DNA from: Microbacterium sp. RU33B
GTDB lineage: Bacteria > Actinomycetota > Actinomycetes > Actinomycetales > Microbacteriaceae
Length of the DNA: 64,000 bases
NCBI RefSeq assembly: GCF_900155915.1
Contig: NZ_FTPO01000001.1
Coordinates: 1-64,000 of the forward strand
Direction: 5' to 3'
The position numbers and the translations under genes were made by a program. Shown here one piece after another: positions 33,117 through 42,493 of the stretch. The number at the start of each line of letters is the position of its first letter. Positions within the stretch are counted from its first letter, which is position 1. The notes under the pieces were generated by a model. The model had not been told where the DNA came from, ran no database searches, and saw only the letters and a list, made by a program, of their open reading frames with translations.

Positions 33117-34187
33117 GTGCCTGTTCGTCTGATCCATGTCGGACTCGGAGGGTGGGGTGGCAACTGGGCTCGCTCCGTGCTGCCGACCGTCGGCGAGGTC
33201 GAGGTGGTCGCGGTCGTCGACCCGCACGGTCCCACGCTCGACGCCGTCGTCGCCGATGCGGGCCTGGATCCGTCGCGCGCGTTCCCCGCACTGTCGCAGG
33301 CGATCGGCGCAGTCGACGCCGACGGAGTGGTCATCACGTCGCCCGCCGTCACGCACGTGCCGCTCGCTCTCGAGGCTCTCGAGGCGGGTCTGCACGTCCT
33401 CGTGGAGAAGCCGCTCGCGAACTCCCTGGCGGAGGCGGTCACCGCCGCCGACCGGGCGGAGGAACTCGGGCTGATCCTTCAAGTGAGTCAGAACTACCGG
33501 CACTACCCGGCGCCGAAGCTCGTGAGCAGACTTGTGAACGACGGCGCGGTCGGTGAGCTCTCGGCGATCAACATCGACTTCCGGCAGTGGGACAACGACG
33601 AACCGGCGGCCACCCACCGGCATTACGCGTTCCCGCATCCGCTCATCGCCGACATGGCCATCCATCACTTCGATCTCCTGCGGATGGTGACCGGGCGCGA
33701 GGCGGTGAGCGTCTACGCCAAGACGAGCAGTCCGACGTTCAGCAAGTATGCGCAGGAGGCGTCTGCGGCCATCGTGATCGAGCTGGACGGCGGTCTCGTC
33801 GTCAGCTACCGGGGCAGCTGGCTGAGCCGGGGAACGCCGACGCCCTGGGCGGGCGAGTGGCGCATCGAAGGCGAGTCCGGCGAGATCTTCTTCACGAGCC
33901 GCGGCGGTGGCGAGAAGGAGGATGCCTCCGGCGACGTCGTGACGCTCCGGACGCCGGGTGGGCGGCGCGCTCGTCCGCTCACGCTCGAGGAATCCGACGT
34001 GTACGACCGTGCCGGAGTGCTCCGGGAGTTCGCGCGCGCAATCCTCGGGGGGGCAGCGCCCCAGACGACGGCCCGCGACAACATCGGAAGTCTCGCGATC
34101 ATGGACGCGGCTCTCCGGTCCGCCGCCAGTGGGCGCGCCGAACCGGTCGTCCTGCACCGACCCGCGACGAAGGAGAACCGACCATGA
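33117..34187 (+). CDS. Gfo/Idh/MocA-family sugar dehydrogenase
   Basis: A 356-residue NAD(P)-dependent oxidoreductase: Rossmann motif [15 protein letters not shown] at residues 3-17, [12 protein letters not shown] with the conserved Glu-Lys-Pro (about 100), and a C-terminal alpha/beta domain containing [13 protein letters not shown] with the catalytic His region. The GTG at 33117 has TAGGAGG with a 6-nt spacer, whereas the ATG at 33111 abuts the same site. The stop overlaps the ThuA start (ATGA). Gfo/Idh/MocA-ThuA pairs are usual in disaccharide or polyol oxidation routes, in which 3-keto sugars are formed; the exact substrate is not readable. Confidence 0.9.
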   Translation: MPVRLIHVGLGGWGGNWARSVLPTVGEVEVVAVVDPHGPTLDAVVADAGLDPSRAFPALSQAIGAVDADGVVITSPAVTHVPLALEALEAGLHVLVEKPLANSLAEAVTAADRAEELGLILQVSQNYRHYPAPKLVSRLVNDGAVGELSAINIDFRQWDNDEPAATHRHYAFPHPLIADMAIHHFDLLRMVTGREAVSVYAKTSSPTFSKYAQEASAAIVIELDGGLVVSYRGSWLSRGTPTPWAGEWRIEGESGEIFFTSRGGGEKEDASGDVVTLRTPGGRRARPLTLEESDVYDRAGVLREFARAILGGAAPQTTARDNIGSLAIMDAALRSAASGRAEPVVLHRPATKENRP

Positions 34188-34930
34188 CGAACGCCCCTCG
34201 CATCCTCGTATGGAACGAGAACGTGCACGAGACATCGGGTGACGCCGGCGTCATCCGGCACTACCCCCACGGCATCCACGAAGTGATCGCCGCGGGTCTG
34301 CGTGGCGTGCTCGGCGACGCGGCCGACATCCGCACGGCCACCCTGCAGCAGCCGGAGCACGGGCTCACCGAAGACGTGCTGGCGCAGACCGACGTGCTGC
34401 TGTGGTGGGGGCACGTCGCCCACGACCAGGTCTCCGACGAGGTGGTCGACCGTGTGCACGCCCATGTCCTCGGGGGCATGGGGATCATCGTGCTGCACTC
34501 GGGCCACTACTCGAAGATCTTCCGGCGTCTCATGGGGTCGAGCTGCTCGCTGAAGTGGCGCAGCGACGGGGAGCGCGAGCTCGTGTGGACGATCGCCCCC
34601 CGGCACCCGATCGCGGAGGGCGTGCCGCATCCGATCGTCATTCCGGAGCAGGAGATGTACGGGGAGTTCTTCGACATCCCCGTGCCGGAGGAGACGGTCT
34701 TCCTCTCGACCTTCGCCGGCGGCGAGGTGTTCCGCTCCGGCGTGACGTACACGCGCGGGTACGGCCGCGTGTTCTATTTCTCTCCGGGTGACCAGGAGTT
34801 CCCCGTCTACCACCACCCCGATGTCGTGCGGGTGCTGGCCAACGGCGTGAGGTGGGCGATGGCGACGCACGAGCGGCGTCCGCTGCCGGCGGACTACCAC
34901 GCCCCGGGGTGGTTCGACCGCGTCGACTGA
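34184..34930 (+). CDS. ThuA-family protein (trehalose-utilisation type)
   Basis: A 248-residue protein of the ThuA class-I glutamine-amidotransferase-like fold: [15 protein letters not shown] at the start, [42 protein letters not shown] and [33 protein letters not shown]. In rhizobia ThuA and the dehydrogenase ThuB convert trehalose and related disaccharides through 3-keto derivatives. Here the dehydrogenase partner is the upstream Gfo/Idh/MocA gene, with a 4-nt overlap. Cytoplasmic; no transporter gene is adjacent on the same strand. Confidence 0.88.
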   Translation: MTNAPRILVWNENVHETSGDAGVIRHYPHGIHEVIAAGLRGVLGDAADIRTATLQQPEHGLTEDVLAQTDVLLWWGHVAHDQVSDEVVDRVHAHVLGGMGIIVLHSGHYSKIFRRLMGSSCSLKWRSDGERELVWTIAPRHPIAEGVPHPIVIPEQEMYGEFFDIPVPEETVFLSTFAGGEVFRSGVTYTRGYGRVFYFSPGDQEFPVYHHPDVVRVLANGVRWAMATHERRPLPADYHAPGWFDRVD

Positions 34931-34946
34931 CGCCTGGCTCGTGTCG

Positions 34947-35558
34947 TCACCTGCCGCAGCGCGGCGCCATCCCGCCCTCGTCATCCTCTTCCTCGGCGGC
35001 GCGCATCGGGGCGCCTCCGGCGACGCGGTTGCGCGGCACCGTCGTGGCGCACGGGATCGCGAGGAGGTCTCCGACCCGCAGATCCGCCGGAAGCCGTGCG
35101 GACATTCGTGACCCGGCGTCGGCTTCGGCGCGCAGCCGGGTGCGTCGCGTGTGCGCCGCCGATCGACGACCGAGCAGCCGCGCGGCTGCGAGGATCGCCG
35201 CGCAGTCGCGCAGCGTGGCGTCGATCCAGACATCCGGCCGCTGCAGTCCGCTGAACCGCTCGATGTGCTCGATCCGGGTGAGCACGACGGTCACGAAGTC
35301 CTGACGGCCGCTGCGGAGGCCGTGCACGGACGGGACCTGTCCGATGCGCACGAGGGGTGTGCGTCCGGTACGGGCGACGTCGACCATCGACGTGCCACGG
35401 ATAAGGATGTCGTCGGCGGTGTGGACCGTTCCTTCCGGCCACCAGGACGCCTCCGCGAAGGGCTCGGGGCGGCTGCTGGTGATGCTGTGGAGGATGGACA
35501 TCATCTCGAGCTCCTGCGGGGGGAGGGTGAGGGCGGGGATCCTGTTCGGGACGAACAT
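34947..35558 (-). CDS. Uncharacterised protein, GDLLAIPC tandem paralogue 2
   Basis: A 203-residue cytoplasmic protein of unknown family. It shares a scattered pattern with its upstream neighbour (35558-36091): a tryptophan-proline segment (ASWWPEGTVHTADDILIRGTSMVDV against SAWPEHTQTTTTDVVIAGVSLRRL), an R-rich middle, and the almost identical VGDLLAIPC against EGDLLAIPC. Here the shared block is close to the C terminus, which is followed by an acidic tail (AAEEEDDEGG). The ATG overlaps the TGA of the upstream paralogue (TGATG). No signal peptide or membrane helix is seen. The strand-rich, metal-lacking look gives no functional clue. Confidence 0.6.
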   Translation of the reverse strand: MFVPNRIPALTLPPQELEMMSILHSITSSRPEPFAEASWWPEGTVHTADDILIRGTSMVDVARTGRTPLVRIGQVPSVHGLRSGRQDFVTVVLTRIEHIERFSGLQRPDVWIDATLRDCAAILAAARLLGRRSAAHTRRTRLRAEADAGSRMSARLPADLRVGDLLAIPCATTVPRNRVAGGAPMRAAEEEDDEGGMAPRCGR

Positions 35559-36091
35559 CAGGCGAGGGTGCCCGTCGAGGCCCGAGCGGCGGGGTCGACG
35601 AGCGCTTCCGGAGTGCGGGGGCGGATGTCGTGGAGCGTGACGAGCTCGCGGCAGGGGATCGCGAGCAGATCACCCTCCGTCGCATCGCCGGGCACCCATG
35701 CGCACCCGGCTCCGCCGATCACGGCGCGCCGGAGCGGGGCGGTGGAGACGCGTCCGATCAATCGCGTCTCCTCCCACAGCACGGGGGCAGCCATCAGGTC
35801 GGCGTCGATCCGCACGACCCACTCGCCCACGTCGTCGGTGCACGTCCCGGTCACGGTGGTCATGACCACCGAGGCGTCCCGACGGAGTTCGGGGCGAAGC
35901 CGCGACCCCGGCACGAGCGCGTCGGCGCTGTGCACGCACGGGGTCTCGCACAGCTCGACGAGCCGGCGCAGCGACACCCCGGCGATCACGACATCCGTGG
36001 TGGTCGTCTGCGTGTGCTCGGGCCACGCGCTGGGATGGAAGGGGTCGGGGATGCTGCGGCGCAGGGTCGGCACGATCGCGGTGAGGGTCAT
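35558..36091 (-). CDS. Uncharacterised protein, GDLLAIPC tandem paralogue 1
   Basis: A 177-residue protein of unknown family, first of the tandem pair. Notable segments are AIVPTLRRSIPDPFHPSAWPEHTQ, LVELCETPCVHSADALVPGSRLRPELRRD, VVMTTVTGTCTDDVGEWVVRIDADL and EGDLLAIPCRELVTLHDIRPRTPEAL. It is probably leaderless: TAGACC stands six bases before the ATG. Its stop codon overlaps the start of the second paralogue, so the pair is made stoichiometrically and may form a heteromer. Confidence 0.6.
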   Translation of the reverse strand: MTLTAIVPTLRRSIPDPFHPSAWPEHTQTTTTDVVIAGVSLRRLVELCETPCVHSADALVPGSRLRPELRRDASVVMTTVTGTCTDDVGEWVVRIDADLMAAPVLWEETRLIGRVSTAPLRRAVIGGAGCAWVPGDATEGDLLAIPCRELVTLHDIRPRTPEALVDPAARASTGTLA

Positions 36092-36165
36092 GCGTCAGGT
36101 CTAGTCGCGGCGGAGTGCCGCCGACCCTCGTCCTCACGGAACCCATGCGGCTCCGCGGCGTGCAT

Positions 36166-37074
36166 CTACGTCGGGCGTGCGGTGCGGGCGCGGACCGCGC
36201 TCTCGAGCCCTTCCTGGTCTCGGATGGGGCTGGCCTGCGGGTAGCTCGTCGTGAGGAAGTGCTGGGAGTAGGGGAAGCACGCTGCCTCGAAGGGCTCCGC
36301 CGCGCGGAACGCCTCGCCGAACGTGTTGCGGTGCACGTCGACGGCATCCAGCGGGACGCGGAGGGCCTGCGCCATCTCGCCCGGATCGAAGATGAGCCCG
36401 AACGGCTCGGAGCCGGTGTGCATGAGGCGTCCGCCGTAGTCGACCGACAGGTTGCCGTCGATCCACAGCCTCTGGTCCAGGGGGGCCATGGCGGCGGGCG
36501 GCAGCGCGGCCGTGACCTCCAGGTGGTGGGGGCGCTCGGCGCTGCTGACGTCGATGATCACCTCGCCGGCGTGCGATGTCGTGATGACGGCGCGGCTCGT
36601 GGTCGCGGCGGAGAATCCCTCGCCGGGGTCGTAGTTGATGGTGTTGGACTCGTAGTCGCAGATGACCCAGGTGAGCATGCCCGTGCGGGTGTTCTCCGCG
36701 ATCAGGTACAGCTCCACGCGCCCGCCCCAGAAGACCGACGTGTGCACGGTGAACGCGCCGAGGATCGCGCACAGGCGCGGGGTCTCGTCGGCGAACATCG
36801 CGGTGGGCACGAGTCGGTAGTCCGGCGGGAGCAGCCGGCGTGCAGCCGCCTCGTCGGTGACCTCGTACGCCAGGAAGAAGCAGTAGGGCTCCACGACGAA
36901 CCCCATGTACTCCTCGCCGCGCGCGTGCGCGACGATCCACCGCTGGAGCTTCATCGGCATGCGGGACAGCATCTCCGCGCGCCCGTAGAGGCCGGCGACC
37001 GCCTTGGGCGACACCAGATCCTCCGTGTGGGCGACGAATCTGCGCCTGTCCGCGGGATCGATCTGCGATGCCAT
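36166..37074 (-). CDS. Uncharacterised protein, possibly acetoacetate-decarboxylase/DUF2071-like
   Basis: A 302-residue cytoplasmic protein. The middle region (YCFFLAYEVTDEAAARRLLPPDYRLVPTAMF, LCAILGAFTVHTSVFWGGRVELYLIAENTRTG) resembles the lay-out of acetoacetate-decarboxylase-fold and DUF2071 proteins, in which a leucine-proline 'LLP-x-Y' turn is followed by long strands, but I cannot see a convincing catalytic lysine and do not assign a function. The start ATG 37074 is preceded by TACGCT and seven bases, a leaderless arrangement. It is divergent from the second LacI gene with a 122-bp intergenic region. Confidence 0.55.
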   Translation of the reverse strand: MASQIDPADRRRFVAHTEDLVSPKAVAGLYGRAEMLSRMPMKLQRWIVAHARGEEYMGFVVEPYCFFLAYEVTDEAAARRLLPPDYRLVPTAMFADETPRLCAILGAFTVHTSVFWGGRVELYLIAENTRTGMLTWVICDYESNTINYDPGEGFSAATTSRAVITTSHAGEVIIDVSSAERPHHLEVTAALPPAAMAPLDQRLWIDGNLSVDYGGRLMHTGSEPFGLIFDPGEMAQALRVPLDAVDVHRNTFGEAFRAAEPFEAACFPYSQHFLTTSYPQASPIRDQEGLESAVRARTARPT

Positions 37075-37121
37075 GTCAGACAGCGTAGGTCGTGCCGCGG
37101 CCGCCGCGACGAAAGACGCTC

Positions 37122-37179
37122 TTGACGTCGCCGGATCCTCTGATCCATACTCTTCTCAGCCAAGATAAATCGATTTATC
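37122..37179 (+). promoter_or_regulatory. Promoter and operator of the fructoside-locus LacI gene
   Basis: TTGACG (37122-37127) and CATACT (37146-37151) with an 18-bp spacer are followed by the perfect AT-rich palindrome GATAAATCGATTTATC (37164-37179), centred about 14 bp downstream of the expected start. It very probably serves autorepression by the LacI protein encoded next. Confidence 0.75.
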
Positions 37180-37196
37180 ACGAGGAGGTGACGATC

Positions 37197-38282
37197 ATGG
37201 CACGACCCCGGATCTCGGATGTCGCCGCCGCGGCGGGAGTGTCCGTCACGACCGTCTCCCTCGTCATGAACGACGTCGAGTCGCGCATCTCCGCCGACAC
37301 CCGCCTCCGGGTGCGCGAGGCCGCGCGCGCTGTCGGCTACGCGCCGAGCTCCGTCGCCCGCGGGCTGCGCACGCAGCAGACGCGCACGGTCGGGCTCATC
37401 TCCGACCAGATCGCGACGACCCCGTTCGCGGGCCGGATGCTGGCCGGTGCGCAGGATGCCGCCCGCGCGCAAGGGCATCTCGTCTTCCTCGTCGACACCG
37501 GGGGAGACGACCAGATCGAGCGCGACGCCATCGCCGCCCTCACCGCTCAGCAGGTCGACGCCATGATCTACGCGAGCATGTGGCACCGCATCGTCGACGC
37601 GCCTGCCGGACTCCCGGCCGGCACGGTGTTCCTCGACTGTCGCCCCGCGGACGGCGGATTCCGCAGCGTCGTCCCCGACGACCGGGTCGGAGGCGCCGCC
37701 GCCGTGCGCGAGCTCGTGGCGGCCGGCCACCGGCGCATCGCCTACCTCGACACGACCGACACCCCCATCGCCTCGGCGCTGCGTCACGAGGGGTACCTCT
37801 CGGTGCTCGCCGAAGCCGGCATCCCGGTCGATCCCGCCCTCCACGTGACCGGCGACACCTCCGCGCAGGGCGGTCGCAGCGCCGCCGAGCGGCTCCTCGA
37901 CCTTCCGGAGGATCAGCGGCCGACCGCGATCTTCTGCTTCAACGACCGCATGGCCGTCGGCGTCTACACCGCCGCCCACCATCGCGGGCTCGAGATTCCG
38001 CGCGACCTGTCGATCGTCGGCTACGACGACCAGCAGCTGATCGCGGCGGAGCAGGACCCCCCTCTGACCACCGTCGCGCTGCCCCACTACGAAATGGGTC
38101 GCTGGGCGATGGAGGTCGCGCTCGGCGTCCGCGCAGAAGGGGCTGAGGACGCCACGCACCTGATGGAGTGTCCCGTCATCCGACGAGACTCCGTGGGCCC
38201 GCCGCCGGCACAAGTCGCCAAACCGAACCGACGACGGGCTTCACACACCGAACGGCTGCCGGAAGCAGCCATCGATCGATGA
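37197..38282 (+). CDS. LacI-family repressor of the fructoside locus
   Basis: A 361-residue LacI-type regulator: DNA-binding helix-turn-helix at residues 5-30 (ISDVAAAAGVSVTTVSLVMNDVESRIS), hinge (VGYAPSSVARGLRTQQTRTVGLIS) and sugar-binding core (about 65-335; FCFNDRMAVGVYTAAHHRGLEIPRDLSIVGYDDQ). A 25-residue basic tail extends beyond the usual end. GGAGGTG is 6 nt before the ATG. The importer, kinase and hydrolase genes follow on the same strand with short gaps, so the regulator probably heads the operon it controls. Confidence 0.92.
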   Translation: MARPRISDVAAAAGVSVTTVSLVMNDVESRISADTRLRVREAARAVGYAPSSVARGLRTQQTRTVGLISDQIATTPFAGRMLAGAQDAARAQGHLVFLVDTGGDDQIERDAIAALTAQQVDAMIYASMWHRIVDAPAGLPAGTVFLDCRPADGGFRSVVPDDRVGGAAAVRELVAAGHRRIAYLDTTDTPIASALRHEGYLSVLAEAGIPVDPALHVTGDTSAQGGRSAAERLLDLPEDQRPTAIFCFNDRMAVGVYTAAHHRGLEIPRDLSIVGYDDQQLIAAEQDPPLTTVALPHYEMGRWAMEVALGVRAEGAEDATHLMECPVIRRDSVGPPPAQVAKPNRRRASHTERLPEAAIDR

Positions 38283-38323
38283 CCCACGTGGACGTGAGTC
38301 ACCAAGAGAAGGAAACCACAACT

Positions 38324-39610
38324 ATGCGCAGAAGGACGCCGATCTTCGTATCGGCCGGATTGGTCGGAGCGCTCGCTCTCACCGGATGCGGACAGGCAGG
38401 GCAGGGCGACGCGACGATGGAAGACGGTCGCACGCAGCTCACGATGTGGACGCACTCCGCGGGCAACGAGGCGGAGCTGGCGGTCTACGAGCAGATCATC
38501 TCCGACTTCAACGCCTCCCAGGACGACTACGAGGTCGTGCACGAGTCGTTCCCGCAGGGCGCGTACAACGACGCGATCGTCGCGGCTGCGGCCTCCGGCG
38601 ACCTCCCGTGCCTGCTCGACCTCGACGGGCCGATCATGCCGAACTGGGCCTGGGCGGGCTACCTCCAGCCGCTCGAGCTCCCGAAGGAGCTGACCGATTC
38701 GCTGCTGCCCACCGCCGTGGGCGTGTGGGACGACCAGATCTACTCCGCCGGATACTGGGATGCCGCGCTCTCGATCTTCGCCCGCGAGTCCGTGCTGACG
38801 GCCAACGGCATCCGCATCCCCACGGTCGACGAGCCGTGGACGAAGGACGAGTTCTCCGCCGCGCTCGCGACGCTCAAGGCCGCCGGCTACGAGACCCCGC
38901 TCGACATCGGAGCGGAAGACGCCGGCGAATGGTGGCCCTACGCCTACTCGCCGTTCCTGCAGAGCTTCGGCGGCGACCTCATCGACCGCTCGACGATGCT
39001 CACGGCGGACGGCGCCCTCAACGGCCCGGAGGCGGTCGAATGGGGCGAGTGGTTCGCCGGCCTGTTCGCCGACGGCTTCGCCGGCAACGGCGGCACCGTG
39101 GGCAACCAGGAGTTCGTCGACGACGAGGTGGCCCTCAGCTACACGGGCGTGTGGAACGCGGTCGCCGCCCTCGAAGCCGTCGGCGACGACCTGCTGATCC
39201 TGCCCCCGCCGGACCTCGGCGAAGGCCCGAAGATCGGCGGCGGCTCGTGGCAGTGGTCGATCTCCTCGGAGTGCAACGACCCCGACGGTGCGCGTCAGTA
39301 CCTGGAGTTCAGCTTCCAGGACAAGTACATCACCGAGTTCGCCGACAAGCAGGTCGTGATCCCCGCGACCGAGGCGGCCGCCGCCGCATCGGAGTACTTC
39401 TCCGAGGACGGCGCCCTGCGCCCGTTCGTGGAGTTCTCGCAGAAGTACGCCGTGCTGCGCCCGGAGACCCCGGCCTACGCCGTGATCTCGTCGACGTTCG
39501 AGACGGCCGCGAAGGACATCATGAACGGCGCCGACGTCACCGAGACGCTGAACCGCGCCGTCACCGAGATCGACGCCAACATCGCGTCGAACGACGGCTA
39601 CGGCTTCTAG
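38324..39610 (+). CDS. Sugar-binding lipoprotein of an ABC importer
   Basis: A 428-residue lipoprotein (LTGC, Cys22) of the family-1 extracellular solute-binding class: LTMWTHSAGNEAELAVYEQIISDFNAS, YNDAIVAAAASGDLPCLLDLDGPIMPNWAWAGYLQPL and GGSWQWSISSECNDPDGARQYLEF. Many aromatic residues (WW, WA, WQW) line the expected ligand cleft. AGAAGGA precedes the ATG. It is followed by a hairpin and two permease genes. The neighbouring kinase and GH32-like hydrolase suggest a fructose-containing oligosaccharide such as sucrose or a short fructan as ligand (inference). Confidence 0.9.
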   Translation: MRRRTPIFVSAGLVGALALTGCGQAGQGDATMEDGRTQLTMWTHSAGNEAELAVYEQIISDFNASQDDYEVVHESFPQGAYNDAIVAAAASGDLPCLLDLDGPIMPNWAWAGYLQPLELPKELTDSLLPTAVGVWDDQIYSAGYWDAALSIFARESVLTANGIRIPTVDEPWTKDEFSAALATLKAAGYETPLDIGAEDAGEWWPYAYSPFLQSFGGDLIDRSTMLTADGALNGPEAVEWGEWFAGLFADGFAGNGGTVGNQEFVDDEVALSYTGVWNAVAALEAVGDDLLILPPPDLGEGPKIGGGSWQWSISSECNDPDGARQYLEFSFQDKYITEFADKQVVIPATEAAAAASEYFSEDGALRPFVEFSQKYAVLRPETPAYAVISSTFETAAKDIMNGADVTETLNRAVTEIDANIASNDGYGF

Positions 39611-39618
39611 AGATCCAC

Positions 39619-39653
39619 TGCGCCGGCGGGGGCTCCCCGCTCCCGCCGGCGCA
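39619..39653 (+). terminator. Intra-operon hairpin (attenuator) between binding protein and permeases
   Basis: TGCGCCGGCGGG (39619-39630) pairs with CCCGCCGGCGCA (39642-39653). It lies right after the binding-protein stop and before the permease genes, with no promoter visible after it. Such hairpins stabilise the upstream message or partly stop transcription so that more binding protein than channel is made. Confidence 0.6.
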
Positions 39654-39672
39654 CCCTCAGAGAGATCTGCAC

Positions 39673-40614
39673 ATGACTGTCACACCACCGACGGTCGCGG
39701 CCGAGCAGCCTCGGCGCGCCACCCGTCGCATCCGCTCCATCAAGAGCCGAGAGACGTGGGCGGGGCTCGGGATGATCGCCCCCGCCGGCATCCTCCTCCT
39801 CCTCTTCCTCGTCGTCCCGGTGATCCTCGCGTTCACCCTGTCGTTCACGAACGCGCGACTCATCTCGCCGAACCCGCCGCGTTTCGTCGGCTTCGACAAC
39901 TTCATCCGCGCGTTCGCCGCCGACCCCGTCTTCGTGCAGTCGGTCGGCAACACCGCGATCTTCGCGCTCGTCGTCGTGCCGGTGCAGGCCGGTCTCGGTC
40001 TGCTCCTCGCGGTGCTGGTCAACCGCCGCATGCGCGGCGTGACGGCGTTCCGGGTGATCTTCTTCATCCCGGTCGTCACCTCGATCGTCGTGGTGTCGAT
40101 CCTCTGGAAGTTCATGTACCAGAGGGACGGGCTGATCAACTCGATGATCGACGCCCTCACCTTCGGCGCCTGGAGCGGCGTGGACTGGCTGAACAATCCG
40201 CAGACCGCGCTCGGGGCCATCATCGTCCTGTCGATCTGGCAGGCCGTCGGATTCCACATGATCATCTGGCTGTCGGGGCTGCAGACCATCCCCGAGGAGC
40301 TGTACGAGGCCGCGCGCATGGACGGCGCGAGCCCGTGGCGCCAGTTCACCAACGTGACCTGGCCGGGCCTTCGCCCCACGATGGTGTTCGTCCTGGTCAC
40401 GATCACCATCGCCGCCCTCGGCCTCTTCGTGCAGGTCGACGTCATGACCCAGGGCGGGCCCGTGAACTCCACCTCCACGATCGTGTTCCACGCCGTGCGC
40501 AAGGGGTACGAGCAGCAGGAGATCGGCTACGCGGCCGCGATCTCGCTCATCTTCTTCGTCGCCGTGCTCATCATCGCGCTCATCCAGCGTCGGCTCACGC
40601 GAGAGAAGGACTGA
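39673..40614 (+). CDS. ABC sugar permease 1 (MalF/UgpA type)
   Basis: A 313-residue membrane permease with six helices (first about residues 32-54). The cytoplasmic loop EELYEAARMDGASPWRQFTNVTWPGLRP is the EAA motif contacting the ATPase, and FVQVDVMTQGGPVNSTSTIVFHAVRKGYEQQEIGYAAA is the conserved C-terminal part of the carbohydrate-uptake CUT1 class. It pairs with the next permease (2-nt gap). No ATPase gene lies in the operon. Confidence 0.92.
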   Translation: MTVTPPTVAAEQPRRATRRIRSIKSRETWAGLGMIAPAGILLLLFLVVPVILAFTLSFTNARLISPNPPRFVGFDNFIRAFAADPVFVQSVGNTAIFALVVVPVQAGLGLLLAVLVNRRMRGVTAFRVIFFIPVVTSIVVVSILWKFMYQRDGLINSMIDALTFGAWSGVDWLNNPQTALGAIIVLSIWQAVGFHMIIWLSGLQTIPEELYEAARMDGASPWRQFTNVTWPGLRPTMVFVLVTITIAALGLFVQVDVMTQGGPVNSTSTIVFHAVRKGYEQQEIGYAAAISLIFFVAVLIIALIQRRLTREKD

Positions 40615-40616
40615 GC

Positions 40617-41564
40617 ATGTCCGCCACCAGAACCCTCACCACCTCGCGCGGCACGCGCCGCCGCGAGCCGAAGTCGCCCGCGAGCGAGAAGTCGCACCGG
40701 CTCCGCGGCAAGATCCTCCTCTACGTCGCGATGTCGCTGTTCGGGATCATGTTCCTGTTCCCGCTGGTGTTCATGTTCGTGTCGAGCCTCAAGCCCGACA
40801 GCCAGATCCTGCAGGACATCGACTCGCCCAACGCCTTCCTCCCCGTCGGCGACATCAGTCTCGACAACTACTTCGGCGTGTTCGAGCGGGTGCCGGTCGC
40901 CCAGTTCCTGTTCAACTCGATCCTCGTGACCGTCCTCACGGTCGGCCTCGGGCTCGTGGTCAACTCGATGGCGGGCTTCGCGCTGTCGCGTCTGGAGTGG
41001 AAGGGGCGCATCGTCGTCCTTGCGCTCGTGATCGCGACGCTGATCGTGCCGTTCGAGACGATCGCCGTGCCGATGGTCTACTGGGTGGCTCAGCTTCCGA
41101 CCCTCGTGTTCGAGGGCGGGGTGCTCAAGTACGACTTCGGATGGCTCAACACGTACGAAGTGCAGATCGTGCCGTTCATCGCGAACGCGTTCTCGATCTT
41201 CCTGTTCACGCAGTACTTCTCCACGATCCCGAAGTCGCTCGACGAGGCGGCGCGCATCGACGGCGCCAGCTGGTTCACGATCTACCGCCGCATCCTGGTG
41301 CCGCTGTCGGGCCCGGCGTTCGCGACGGTCGCGATCCTGACGTTCCTCCCCGCCTGGAACCAGTACCTGTGGCCCCTCATGGTGGTGCAGAAGGAGGAGC
41401 TGCGTCCGGTCATGGTCGGCATGCAGTACTTCTTCCAGCTCAACACCGCGTGGGGTGAGGTCATGGCCTACACCTCGCTCATCACGCTGCCGGTGCTCAT
41501 CGTCTTCCTGGTCTTCCAGCGGGCGTTCGTGAGCAGCATCGCGGCGAGCGGAGTGAAGGGATGA
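40617..41564 (+). CDS. ABC sugar permease 2 (MalG/UgpE type)
   Basis: A 315-residue CUT1 permease with six helices. EAARIDGASWFTIYRRILVPLSGPAFATVAILTFLPAWNQYLWPLMV is the EAA loop with the following helix, and the end RAFVSSIAASGVKG is the typical SGAVKG terminus. A 35-residue hydrophilic N terminus rich in Arg/Ser precedes the first helix. The stop overlaps the ATG of the kinase gene, coupling transport and phosphorylation. Confidence 0.92.
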   Translation: MSATRTLTTSRGTRRREPKSPASEKSHRLRGKILLYVAMSLFGIMFLFPLVFMFVSSLKPDSQILQDIDSPNAFLPVGDISLDNYFGVFERVPVAQFLFNSILVTVLTVGLGLVVNSMAGFALSRLEWKGRIVVLALVIATLIVPFETIAVPMVYWVAQLPTLVFEGGVLKYDFGWLNTYEVQIVPFIANAFSIFLFTQYFSTIPKSLDEAARIDGASWFTIYRRILVPLSGPAFATVAILTFLPAWNQYLWPLMVVQKEELRPVMVGMQYFFQLNTAWGEVMAYTSLITLPVLIVFLVFQRAFVSSIAASGVKG

Positions 41565-42493
41565 CGGAGGTCGTCGAGCCTCGGATCGTGGTGATCGGCG
41601 AGGCGCTCGTGGATGTCGTGCACCGTGGCCGCGGCGTCGTCGACGAGGCGCCGGGGGGCAGCCCCGCGAACGTCGCGCTCACCCTCGGCCGCCTCGGTCG
41701 CCGGCCCGCCCTGGTGACGAGCCTGGGAGACGACGACCGGGGCGCGCTCGTTCGCCGCTGGCTGGAGGAATCGGATGTCGCGGTCTCGGCAGCGCCGTCG
41801 CCGCGGACCTCGACCGCCGTCGCGCGTCTGGATGCCGCTGGCGCGGCGCAGTACGAGTTCGACATCCACTGGGACCTCGGCCACGACCGCACGGGCTTCG
41901 CCGATCTCGTCGCGTCGGCCGATGTGGTCCACGTCGGATCGGTGGGCGCCGTCCTGGCTCCCGGAGCCGATCAGGTGCGCGCGCTCGTCGGTGCAGCGGA
42001 CGCGGGGGCGATGATCACCTACGATCCCAACATCCGCCCGGCACTGGTCGACGACCCCGACGCCCTGCGGGAGCGTGTCGCGGAGCTCGTGGGACTCGCG
42101 GACGTGGTCAAGGCCAGCGACGAAGACCTGCGCTGGCTGCATCCCGGCCGCGATCCGCTCGACGTCGCGCGGGAATGGCGGCGGCGCGGTCCGGCGCTCG
42201 TCGTCGTCACCTCGGGTGCCGGCGGCGCCCACGCCGTGACCGCCACGGGTGACGTGGTCGTTCCGGGCGTCCCCGTCACCGTCGTCGACACCGTCGGGGC
42301 GGGCGACACCTTCATGGGTGCGCTGATCGACGGGCTCGCGAACCACGCCGCGGCGCGGCATCCCGCGGCGGTCGTCCCGCACGACGATCTCGAGACGCTC
42401 CTGCGGCGCTGCGCGCAGGCCGCGGCGATCACGGTGTCGCGACCGGGTGCCGACCCGCCCCGACGCGAAGAACTCGCCGGTGACGCGCGATGA
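41561..42493 (+). CDS. PfkB-family carbohydrate kinase, probable fructokinase
   Basis: A 310-residue ribokinase-like kinase: start strand IVVIGEALVDVVHRG, glycine-rich sugar site GGSPANVALTLGRLGRRPALVTSLGDDDRG, and the signature DTVGAGDTFMGALIDGL with the catalytic base Asp249. The short form and the VDEAPGGSPANVA motif are typical of bacterial fructokinases. It would phosphorylate fructose released by the adjacent GH32-like hydrolase in the cytoplasm. Identity as fructokinase rather than another hexokinase of the family rests on this context. Confidence 0.87.
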   Translation: MTEVVEPRIVVIGEALVDVVHRGRGVVDEAPGGSPANVALTLGRLGRRPALVTSLGDDDRGALVRRWLEESDVAVSAAPSPRTSTAVARLDAAGAAQYEFDIHWDLGHDRTGFADLVASADVVHVGSVGAVLAPGADQVRALVGAADAGAMITYDPNIRPALVDDPDALRERVAELVGLADVVKASDEDLRWLHPGRDPLDVAREWRRRGPALVVVTSGAGGAHAVTATGDVVVPGVPVTVVDTVGAGDTFMGALIDGLANHAAARHPAAVVPHDDLETLLRRCAQAAAITVSRPGADPPRREELAGDAR

